A stretch of DNA of 64,000 bases from assembly GCA_018711415.1 (NCBI GenBank), contig DVIJ01000004.1, forward strand, positions 9,394 through 73,393. The letters run 5' to 3'. A model generated the notes under the pieces. It was given only the letters and a program-made list of their open reading frames with translations. It did not search any database and had not been told where the DNA came from. Every line of letters begins with the position of its first letter. Position 1 is the stretch's first letter. The translations under genes were made by a program, and so were the position numbers. Below, in pieces: positions 57,696-64,000 of this stretch. This DNA comes from Scatomorpha merdavium (GTDB lineage: Bacteria > Bacillota > Clostridia > Oscillospirales > Oscillospiraceae).

Positions 57696-58874
57696 TTGAA
57701 TGACATCATACTGCTGAAACAGGGCGAGACCGTCCTGAAGGGCTTGAACAGACGCTACTTCGAGCAGAGGCTCGTTTCAAACATAAGGAAGAGGCTCAAA
57801 CCCATGGGCGCTTTCCGCGTCTACTGCGTGCAGTCCACGGTCTATGTCGAGCCGGAGGACGGCTCTGCGGACATGGACGCCGCCTTTGAAGCGCTCTCCA
57901 GGACCTTCGGCGTAGTGGCGCTCTCCCGCGCCGCCGCCTGCGAGAAGGACGAGAACGCCATCGCAAAGCTCGCCATCGAATACCTTCGCGAGGACATGGA
58001 AAACGCCGCGAGCTTCAAGGTCGAGACGAAGCGCTCGGACAAGAGCTTCCACCTGACCAGCATCCAGCTCTCCCAGTACGTCGGCGGCCTGCTGGCCGAG
58101 GCATACCCGGAGACGAAGGTGGACGTCCGCCACCCGGAGCTCGTCGTGCACCTTGAGGTGCGCGACTACGCCGCCTACGTCCACGCGGCCCCGGCCCAGG
58201 GCGCCGGCGGACTGCCCGTCGGCTCGAACGGCAGGGCCGTCACCCTGCTCTCCGGCGGCATAGACAGCCCCGTCTCCACCTGGATGATAACGCGGCGCGG
58301 AGTGCGCTGCATACCCGTCCACTTCTTCTCCTTCCCTTACACCTCCGAGGCCGCAAAGGAAAAGGTCGTGGAGCTCGCCCGGCTGCTGACGCCCTGGTGT
58401 GGGCAGATGTGCCTCGAGGTCGTGCCCTTCACGCACATACAGGAGGAGATCCGCGCAAAATGCCCCGAGGAGTACTTTACACTCGTCATGCGCAGGTTTA
58501 TGATGCGTATAGCGGAGCGCATAGCCGAGCGCGGCGGCTGCAAGGCCATCGTCACCGGAGAGAATCTGGGCCAGGTCGCGAGCCAGACCATGGAGGCCAT
58601 GGCCTGCACCCAGGCTGTGACGAGCCTGCCCGTCCTCCAGCCGCTCATAGGCATGGACAAGGAGGACATCATCCGCATCTCCAGGAAGATAGGCACCTTC
58701 GAGACCTCCATCCTCCCCTACGAGGACTGCTGCACCGTCTTTACCCCCCGGCACCCCAAGACAAAGCCGAAGATGGAGGACGTCGCCGCGGCGGAGGCCG
58801 CGCTGGACGTGGAGGGCCTCGTAGCCGAGGCGCTCGAAGGCATTGAAAGGATCTGGATAGACATTGAAGGCTGA
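57696..58874 (+). CDS. thiI: tRNA 4-thiouridine synthase ThiI
   Basis: ThiI adenylates U8 of tRNA and inserts sulphur, and may serve thiamine thiazole synthesis. The 392-residue protein has an N-terminal ferredoxin-like part, a THUMP domain (~60-165) and the PP-loop in VTLLSGGIDSPVSTWMITRR (~178). No rhodanese domain follows, as in Bacillus ThiI, which uses a separate cysteine desulphurase such as NifZ; none is encoded nearby. Two cysteines occur in YEDCCTVFTP. TTG start; AGGGTGAT is the ribosome site. It overlaps cinA by 11 bases. Confidence 0.95.
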   Translation: MNDIILLKQGETVLKGLNRRYFEQRLVSNIRKRLKPMGAFRVYCVQSTVYVEPEDGSADMDAAFEALSRTFGVVALSRAAACEKDENAIAKLAIEYLREDMENAASFKVETKRSDKSFHLTSIQLSQYVGGLLAEAYPETKVDVRHPELVVHLEVRDYAAYVHAAPAQGAGGLPVGSNGRAVTLLSGGIDSPVSTWMITRRGVRCIPVHFFSFPYTSEAAKEKVVELARLLTPWCGQMCLEVVPFTHIQEEIRAKCPEEYFTLVMRRFMMRIAERIAERGGCKAIVTGENLGQVASQTMEAMACTQAVTSLPVLQPLIGMDKEDIIRISRKIGTFETSILPYEDCCTVFTPRHPKTKPKMEDVAAAEAALDVEGLVAEALEGIERIWIDIEG

Positions 58875-60129
58875 AATAATCTCCGTTGGAACGGAGCTGC
58901 TGCTCGGCAGCACAATAAATACGGACGCGGCGGACGTCGCGGTGCTGCTGTCGGAATACGGCATAGACGTATATTGGCAGACGGTCGTGGGAGACAACCC
59001 CGGCCGCGTGGAGGACGCGGTCCGGCGCGCGCGCGGCCGCGCCGAGCTCATCATAACCACAGGCGGGCTCGGCCCCACCTGCGACGACCTCACGAAGTCC
59101 GCCCTGGCAGACGCCTTCGATATGCAGCTCGCGCTCGACCGCGAGGAGGAGGCCTGGCTGCGCGACATCTGGGCAAAGCGCGGCCACCAGGAGCTCACGC
59201 CCAACAACCTCCAGCAGGTCTGGCTGCCCGAGGGCTCCAGAGCCCTCCGGAACGACTGGGGGACCGCCCCCGGCTGCTACTTCGAGAAGGACGGCGTCCG
59301 GGTCATCATGCTGCCCGGCCCGCCGCGGGAGCTGCGCCCGCTGCTCGAATACCGGGTCCGGCCCATCCTGGCCGAGCTCTCGAACGCGGTCATCGCCTCG
59401 CACAACGTCCACTTTTTCGGCATAGGCGAGAGCGAGATGGAATATGAGCTGCGCGACTATATGCAGGAGCTCACGAACCCCACCCTCGCGCCCTACGCCA
59501 AGAGCGGGGAGTGCCTTGTCCGCGTGACCGCCAAGGCCGAGAGCCTTGAAAAGGCCGAGGAGATGATGGCCCCCGTCGTGGAGAAGGTCCGCGCCATGTT
59601 CGGAGACCTGGTCTACGCCGTGGACGGGCTGAACCTCGCGGAGCACACGGTGAAGCTGCTCATCGAAAAGGGCGTCAGCCTCGCCGCGGCGGAGAGCTGC
59701 ACAGGCGGCGAACTGGAAAAGCGCATCACCGATATCCCCGGCGCCTCGGCAGCGCTCAAGGGCGGCGTGGTCGTGTATACGAACGAGGCAAAACACCTGC
59801 TGCTCGGCATCCCCATGGAGACTATTGATAAATACGGCGCCGTGAGCTTCGAGGTCGCGGCGGAACTGGCGGAGCGGGTCCGGCGCAAGCTGGGCGCGGA
59901 CCTGGGCGTCGGCATAACGGGTCTCGCCGGCCCGGACGGGGACGGGGTCCACGAGGTCGGAACGGTCTTTCTCTCCCTCTCGGACGGAAAGAGGACCTGG
60001 GTCCGCGAAAAGCGCATCGTGAACCGCGACAGGTCCACCGTCCGGCTCTACGCCTGCCAGAACGTTTTTGATATGCTAAGGCGTTACCTCAGCGGTCTGC
60101 CCGTGGAACAGGAGAGGTCGGATATATGA
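58864..60129 (+). CDS. cinA: CinA-family nicotinamide-nucleotide deamidase-like protein
   Basis: A 421-residue two-domain protein. The N-terminal MoaB/COG1058 domain (~1-170; EIISVGTELLLGSTINTDAA, TTGGLGPTCDDLTK) hydrolyses ADP-ribose-type compounds in relatives. The C-terminal CinA/PncC domain (~255-415; AAAESCTGGELEKRITDIPG, VGITGLAGPDGDG) deamidates nicotinamide mononucleotide. CinA is part of the NAD salvage cycle and the competence regulon of streptococci. TTG start inside the end of thiI; it overlaps the phosphatase gene by four bases. Confidence 0.94.
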   Translation: MKAEIISVGTELLLGSTINTDAADVAVLLSEYGIDVYWQTVVGDNPGRVEDAVRRARGRAELIITTGGLGPTCDDLTKSALADAFDMQLALDREEEAWLRDIWAKRGHQELTPNNLQQVWLPEGSRALRNDWGTAPGCYFEKDGVRVIMLPGPPRELRPLLEYRVRPILAELSNAVIASHNVHFFGIGESEMEYELRDYMQELTNPTLAPYAKSGECLVRVTAKAESLEKAEEMMAPVVEKVRAMFGDLVYAVDGLNLAEHTVKLLIEKGVSLAAAESCTGGELEKRITDIPGASAALKGGVVVYTNEAKHLLLGIPMETIDKYGAVSFEVAAELAERVRRKLGADLGVGITGLAGPDGDGVHEVGTVFLSLSDGKRTWVREKRIVNRDRSTVRLYACQNVFDMLRRYLSGLPVEQERSDI

Positions 60130-60707
60130 AGCTCTATATGATAAGACACGGCGAGTCCGAGTGCAACCTCCAGCGTCGGCTCTACGGCCGGACGGACTGC
60201 GCGCTGACGGACAAGGGCTGCCGTCAGGCCCGCGAGTCCGGGGAAAAGCTCCGCGGCGTGGAGATAGCGCGCTGCATAGCGAGCCCGCTCATCCGCGCGG
60301 CGGAGACGGCGCGCCTCGCCTTTCCGGACAGGCGCGTCCCCATAGAGCTGGACGACAGGCTCGTGGAACAGTATATGGGCGACTTTGAGGACAAGCCCTT
60401 CGAGGATATGCTCCGGGAGCAGCCGGAGCTCGTGAACGCCATGCTGGCGGACTGGACACAGGTCGTGCCGCCCGGGGGCGAGAGCTTCGAGGAGCTGCGC
60501 GCCCGCGTGCAGTCGCTCCTGGACGAGCTGCGGGAGACGGACGTGGACACCGTCCTCGTAGCGCACAACGGCCCTCTCTCGACGGCGATGATGCTGCTTT
60601 TGGAGATGCCGGGCTCTGCGGTGAACCGGCTCTGGTTCGAACAGGGCTGCTGGAGCTGCGTGGAGCTCAAGGGCGGCGCGGCCCGGCTGCTGTACTTCAA
60701 CAAATAG
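60126..60707 (+). CDS. Histidine phosphatase-family protein
   Basis: A 193-residue branch-1 histidine phosphatase. The catalytic RHGE is in LYMIRHGESECNLQRRLYGR; other features are SPLIRAAETARLAF, the acid region VEQYMGDFEDKPF and the second His in VLVAHNGPLSTAMM. Relatives include CobC (alpha-ribazole phosphatase) and broad phosphosugar phosphatases. No cobalamin genes are nearby, so a broad-specificity phosphatase is most likely. ATGA overlap with cinA. Confidence 0.9.
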   Translation: MKLYMIRHGESECNLQRRLYGRTDCALTDKGCRQARESGEKLRGVEIARCIASPLIRAAETARLAFPDRRVPIELDDRLVEQYMGDFEDKPFEDMLREQPELVNAMLADWTQVVPPGGESFEELRARVQSLLDELRETDVDTVLVAHNGPLSTAMMLLLEMPGSAVNRLWFEQGCWSCVELKGGAARLLYFNK

Positions 60708-60737
60708 GTCCATTTACTCCAAGGAAGGAGAAGAGAT

Positions 60738-61007
60738 ATGAGCAGGAAAGACAATGACCGTGCCGCCCAGGGCGGCAGCATCGCAGCGCATATCCTGGCC
60801 TTTGTAGGCGTCACTCTGCTCGCGGCGGTGGTCTTGCTGACCGCAGCCGGGCTGATGCTCAAGTTCGGCCCCTCTCCCGCAGCGGGGGAGAAGTTCGGCG
60901 AGATGGCCGCGGAGATGGGCGCGCCGGAGTTCTTCACCGGGCTGTTTCTGTCCGAGGATGAGGCCGGGGCTCCCGCCCAGACTCAGGCTCCGGAGGTGAA
61001 CGAGTGA
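60738..61007 (+). CDS. Small single-span membrane protein
   Basis: An 89-residue protein with a basic N terminus (MSRKDNDRAAQGG), one membrane span (~16-42), and a short acidic, Ala/Gln/Pro-rich tail predicted outside the cell. No cysteine lipobox. Its stop shares a base with the start of the next gene, so the two are coupled and may act together. I recognise no family. Confidence 0.75.
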   Translation: MSRKDNDRAAQGGSIAAHILAFVGVTLLAAVVLLTAAGLMLKFGPSPAAGEKFGEMAAEMGAPEFFTGLFLSEDEAGAPAQTQAPEVNE

Positions 61008-62806
61008 TGAAGGACGACAGGTTCGACCTCTCCGGCTTCGGCGCGGATGAGGATTTCGACAGCTTTCTCGATTCGATAAGGCGCGACCTGGGCGAGCCGG
61101 AGCGGCCGAAGCGCGCCCCCGCCGCCGGGACGGCGGTGATAGACGCCGTGACCACTCCCGTAGAGCCCAAGCCCGAGCCGGAGCCCGAAAAGGGAGCCGC
61201 CCCGGAGCCCGCGCGGATGCAGGAGCCGGAGCCGGTCCCGGTGAAGAGGCAGCGGGAACGGATAAAGCCGGAGGAACCGGAGGAAAAGCCCCGCCGCCGC
61301 AAGGAGGCAGAGCCGCAGCGCCGCAAGCCCGCAAAGCCTGAGCAGGAGGAGGAGCGTCCGCTGCCGGTGCGGCAGACGGAGCGCCGCCCCCAGCCGCAGA
61401 AGCGGCGCGAGCCCGAGCTCAGGTGGAACCCGCCCCCGGAGGAGCCGGAGGAAGAGGGCCGCGGCCTGGGCGGCTTCGGCAAGGCGATGCTGGTCTATTG
61501 CATCGTGCTCATAGTCGCCGTTGCGGCGGCGCTGGCCGTGTTCTGGAAATACCTCGAGGCATACGAGTTCACGCGCCCGGAGCGGGTCATGGCCCAGTTC
61601 GAGCAGATGGCGGACGAGAGCTATTGGAAAACCGCAATAGAGAGCTCCTTCTCCGTCACACCGACGGAGTTCGAGACGAAGTCCGCGCTGGTGGACGAGC
61701 TCTGCCTGGACCTCATACGCGAGGGCGACATGAGCTATGTGAAAGACGAGGAATATACAGAAGAAGCCCCGGTCTATCTGGTCTCCGTCGGCGGGACGGA
61801 GCTCTGCCGGGTGTATCTGTCGCCGCAGCTGGGCGGCGAGGCCGGGTTCGGCCTGGAGTATATGTCGATAGACAAGGTCGAACTGCTGGCGGGCTTCATC
61901 TCGCCGGAACCCAGGACCCTGAGCATAACCGCTCCGGCGGACGCCACGGTGACGGTGAACGGCATAACCGTGAGCGAGAATTACCTGAGTTCCGAGCCGG
62001 TGGACGCCTCCTACCTGCCCGAGCTCGAGCCTGAGGCGACGGAGCTGCTCTGCCGCTACGACATATCCGGTATCTACGGCACGGTGGAGATCGGCGCGAC
62101 CTCGGCGTCCGGCGAAGTGCTGGAGGCGGAGAGCTCGGATGAAAACGGCGCGGTGTTCGCGCTGGGCGAGGGCGAGCTGAGCGTGAAGATCTGCGCGCCG
62201 GAGGGCTCCTCCGTGAGCGTGAACGGCGTGGAGCTGGACGAGAGCTACAAGACCGGCGAAAAGCTGACCGCAGCCTTCCTGGAAGGCCTGGAGGACTACG
62301 GCACGGCGCCGGAGCTGGAGGTCTGGGAAGTGAGCGGCCTGCACCTGGAGCCGGAGATCTCCGCGGAGGGCGAGGGCGGCGCCGAGCTGGGCGCGCCCAT
62401 AGCGCAGGACGGGGCTACGGTGTACCTGCCGGCCTCGGACGAGGAGCTGGAGAGCGCTCAGGCGGGCTATTCGGAGACCTTCTTCGGCCTGTACGCGGCC
62501 TTTGAGTCCAACCTGAACGACAAGATAGATACTAACTATTACAACATGCTCAGCTACCTCTACGGCAGCCTGCCCCTGGCGACCAGGCTTGCCTCGGAGT
62601 ACAGCGCCCGGACCCCTGCGGGCGGCGTGACGGATACGGATTACGACAAATACGAGCTGGGCAGCTTCCAGTACTACGGGGACAACTGCTACGGCTGCAA
62701 CGTGAGCCTCTACGAGGGCGGCAAGCAGACCGGCGGCTGCGTGATCATCTTCACGCGGATAAACGCCAAGTGGTACCCCGCCGAGGTCTGGGAATACAGC
62801 TTCTAA
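61007..62806 (+). CDS. TcaA/YvbJ-like membrane protein with duplicated VNG domains
   Basis: A 599-residue protein. Residues ~1-155 are a disordered, strongly charged Pro/Glu/Lys/Arg cytosolic region; one membrane span follows (~158-182); the rest is predicted outside. Two related ~75-residue modules are visible, one at ~304 with ADATVTVNGITVSENYL and one at ~390 with EGSSVSVNGVELDESYK, each followed by an aromatic/acidic segment. The C-terminal ~115 residues (ETFFGLYAAFESNLNDKIDT) look NTF2-like. The layout recalls TcaA/YvbJ cell-envelope proteins, but the N-terminal zinc ribbon is absent. GGAGGTG eight bases before the ATG; a GTG one codon upstream is rejected. Confidence 0.7.
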   Translation: MKDDRFDLSGFGADEDFDSFLDSIRRDLGEPERPKRAPAAGTAVIDAVTTPVEPKPEPEPEKGAAPEPARMQEPEPVPVKRQRERIKPEEPEEKPRRRKEAEPQRRKPAKPEQEEERPLPVRQTERRPQPQKRREPELRWNPPPEEPEEEGRGLGGFGKAMLVYCIVLIVAVAAALAVFWKYLEAYEFTRPERVMAQFEQMADESYWKTAIESSFSVTPTEFETKSALVDELCLDLIREGDMSYVKDEEYTEEAPVYLVSVGGTELCRVYLSPQLGGEAGFGLEYMSIDKVELLAGFISPEPRTLSITAPADATVTVNGITVSENYLSSEPVDASYLPELEPEATELLCRYDISGIYGTVEIGATSASGEVLEAESSDENGAVFALGEGELSVKICAPEGSSVSVNGVELDESYKTGEKLTAAFLEGLEDYGTAPELEVWEVSGLHLEPEISAEGEGGAELGAPIAQDGATVYLPASDEELESAQAGYSETFFGLYAAFESNLNDKIDTNYYNMLSYLYGSLPLATRLASEYSARTPAGGVTDTDYDKYELGSFQYYGDNCYGCNVSLYEGGKQTGGCVIIFTRINAKWYPAEVWEYSF

Positions 62807-62822
62807 AGAGCATAAACGCCAA

Positions 62823-62857
62823 AACGGCAGACGCAAAACCGCGTCTGCCGTTTTTTT
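62823..62857 (+). terminator. Terminator after the TcaA-like gene
   Basis: Perfect 12-bp stem AACGGCAGACGC / GCGTCTGCCGTT with a 6-base loop followed by TTTTTTT (the T-run includes the last stem bases). Confidence 0.95.
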
Positions 62858-62882
62858 CTGCCTCCCAGGCCGCAACAGGCTA

Positions 62883-62912
62883 TTGACAAGCAAAGTGTAT
62901 TATGCCTATAAT
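62883..62912 (+). promoter_or_regulatory. Sigma-A promoter of the GntR/YtrA-type operon
   Basis: TTGACA (62883-62888) and TATAAT (62907-62912), both perfect, are 18 bases apart. Palindromic operator sequences cover the spacer and -10. Confidence 0.88.
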
Positions 62913-62930
62913 ACAGTTAAGAACTGTATT
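62895..62930 (+). promoter_or_regulatory. Operator array: three half-sites, two overlapping palindromes
   Basis: TGTATTAT (62896-62903) and ATAATACA (62908-62915) are exact complements with a 4-base spacer. AATACAGTT (62910-62918) and AACTGTATT (62922-62930) are exact complements with a 3-base spacer. The middle half-site is shared. All three read A(G/C)TGTATTA on one strand or the other. They sit over the -10 and start of transcription, ideal for repression by the GntR-type product. Confidence 0.8.
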
Positions 62931-62963
62931 AGTCGAGTAACACGGTTTGGAGGAGGTGAGAGC

Positions 62964-63347
62964 TTGGTCTCGTTTGAGGGCTTCCGGGCGGAGGATGGGT
63001 CGCCCATATACCTGCAGATAATACGATATATCAAACAGGGCGTCGTCTCCGGCGAGATCGCGGACGGGGACGAGCTGCCCTCCCGCCGCGTGCTCTCCGC
63101 CATCCTCGGCCTAAACCCCAACACCGTGCAGAAGGCCTGCCGCCTGCTCGAGGATGAGGGCCTGCTCGTCTCCCACGCCGGAGCCAAAAGCTGTATCAGC
63201 GTGACGGATGAGCTCCGGGAAAAGGTCCGCGCCGAACTGGTCCGTGCGGACGCCGTGGCTGCGGCCTCGGCTTTCAGAAGAATGGGCGTGCCGCTTGAGG
63301 AGGCTCTCGAACTCGTCAGGCGCGCTTATGAGGAGGAAATGATATGA
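62964..63347 (+). CDS. GntR-family repressor, YtrA subfamily
   Basis: A 127-residue regulator: N-terminal GntR winged helix (PIYLQIIRYIKQGVVSGEIA, then ELPSRRVLSAILGLNPNTVQ) and a short two-helix C terminus without a ligand-binding FadR or UTRA domain, which marks the YtrA subfamily. These usually repress an adjacent ABC transporter or membrane operon. The start is TTG three bases after the strong ribosome site GGAGGAGGTGAG; no ATG is available. The next gene overlaps by four bases. Confidence 0.9.
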   Translation: MVSFEGFRAEDGSPIYLQIIRYIKQGVVSGEIADGDELPSRRVLSAILGLNPNTVQKACRLLEDEGLLVSHAGAKSCISVTDELREKVRAELVRADAVAAASAFRRMGVPLEEALELVRRAYEEEMI

Positions 63348-64000
63348 AAAACAGACATCTTTCGGCTTTCATGCTCGCCGCAAGAAACGTCGTCTACAAG
63401 GCCCTGGCCCTCTCGCTGGCCGCGGCGGTGGTGCAGCTCGCGCTGCTCTTCTGGCAGTCCGGGAGCGCCTCGGACTTCCAGGCCATTTTCGACGTCTGGC
63501 CCGACAGGGCCTATTACCTCGGCGCGGCCGTGCTCTACGCCCTGCTCTGGCGCAGCGGCGTGCCAAAGGGCGGCGTGAACCCGGACTACAGTTACCGCCG
63601 CCTCCGCGTCTCCGAGACCGGGGCCGCGCTCTGGCAGGTCCTGGCGAACGTGCTCTGCTTCGTCGTCTACCAGGGCTTCATCCTCGCGGCGAGGCTGGGC
63701 TTTGCGGCGATATACATGAAGAACCCCACCGTCCCCGTCAACGAGATGAGCCTCTTCTTCGCCGCCTACGGCAACCGCGGCCTGCACTACCTCCTGCCGC
63801 TCGAGGACTGGGCGACGCTCCTGCTCGTGACGGGCTATATCCTCGCCGCGGGCGCGGCCACGGCCCACGGCTCCTTCTGGGCCAGGCGCGGCAAGGTCTC
63901 CGGCTTCGCCGTCATGACCCTGGTCTTTATCCTCGGCTCCGGCCTCATCGCCAACGACAGGACGGCGGTCGTGGTCTGCGCGGTCATGGCGCTCGCGCTC
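63344..64000 (+). CDS. Multi-span membrane protein, 5' part only
   Basis: The first 219 residues of a protein that runs past the window end. It has a basic N terminus and about five membrane spans (~18-38, ~56-68, ~95-115, ~160-180, ~190-212). The start is ATGA-coupled to the YtrA-type repressor with AGGAGG upstream. In YtrA operons the second gene is often a membrane protein or ABC component; this could be an ABC-2-type permease-like protein, but no ATPase is visible before the window ends. I recognise no specific family. Confidence 0.75.
   Translation, partial: MKNRHLSAFMLAARNVVYKALALSLAAAVVQLALLFWQSGSASDFQAIFDVWPDRAYYLGAAVLYALLWRSGVPKGGVNPDYSYRRLRVSETGAALWQVLANVLCFVVYQGFILAARLGFAAIYMKNPTVPVNEMSLFFAAYGNRGLHYLLPLEDWATLLLVTGYILAAGAATAHGSFWARRGKVSGFAVMTLVFILGSGLIANDRTAVVVCAVMALAL

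Overview
The window is 64 kb of dense, GC-rich bacterial chromosome with short intergenic gaps; none exceeds 300 bases. Gene content and order point to a high-GC member of the Firmicutes, class Clostridia, probably an anaerobic gut lineage related to Oscillospiraceae. The evidence is the ylxM-ffh-rpsP-khpA-rimM-trmD order, a dnaD plus DnaC/DnaI-type loader pair, infC-rpmI-rplT behind an L20-type leader, mreC-mreD-PBP2, hisS-aspS, paired ymfF/ymfH-like M16 proteins, a YtrA-type GntR repressor, and fermentative enzymes (pyruvate phosphate dikinase, phosphotransacetylase). The lineage is inferred; no rRNA is present to test it. I saw no phage, integrase, transposase, CRISPR array or replication origin.

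Layout. 1-1465: end of a phosphoglycerate mutase gene, then ispE. 1466-1680: a non-coding palindrome-rich block that looks like an interspersed repeat. 1681-3985 (minus): ABC ATPase, permease and SGNH lipoprotein. 4138-6765 (minus): ppdK. 6925-12930 (minus): a long ribosome/RNA-modification operon, ylxM-ffh-rpsP-khpA-rimM-trmD(GNAT fusion)-DUF6440-coaW-rsmA, behind a perfect consensus promoter. 13079-19996: one 2,305-residue cyclic-glucan-synthase-like gene. 20099-24035: two M16 proteins, lgt and a small helical protein. 24074-25878: tandem-OB SSB (minus), deoC and a SHOCT protein. 25885-27267: infC-rpmI-rplT with an attenuator. 27317-31044 (minus): xre-lepA-beta-CASP hydrolase. 31206-33448: pta, tspO, tRNA-Ser(GGA), ferritin-like protein. 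33552-41747: rsmE, then a nucleoside block (tdk-udk on minus; deoD and a BMP/NupNOPQ-type ABC importer on plus). 41800-44775 (minus): dnaD, helicase loader, DUF2804. 44907-51080: U32 peptidase-family protein, maf, mreC, mreD, PBP2. 51224-57217: MGS-like protein, hisS, aspS, HpcH aldolase, comM. 57391-62806: small PH/GRAM-like protein, thiI, cinA, histidine phosphatase and two membrane proteins. 62964-64000: YtrA-type repressor with an operator array and the start of a membrane protein cut by the window end.

Functional links. The nucleoside genes form a salvage set: the importer brings in nucleosides, DeoD phosphorolyses purine nucleosides, Tdk and Udk phosphorylate thymidine and uridine, and DeoC (10 kb away) degrades deoxyribose 5-phosphate. 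The tdk/udk and deoD promoters lie back to back. Most other genes are translation, envelope and replication housekeeping.

Items most worth a second look: the TrmD-GNAT fusion, an MGS-family protein lacking the catalytic residues of methylglyoxal synthase, the three-half-site operator before the GntR gene, the terminator/antiterminator leader before infC, the giant glucan synthase, and the 1471-1623 palindromic block. I did not find a clearly new multi-gene system.
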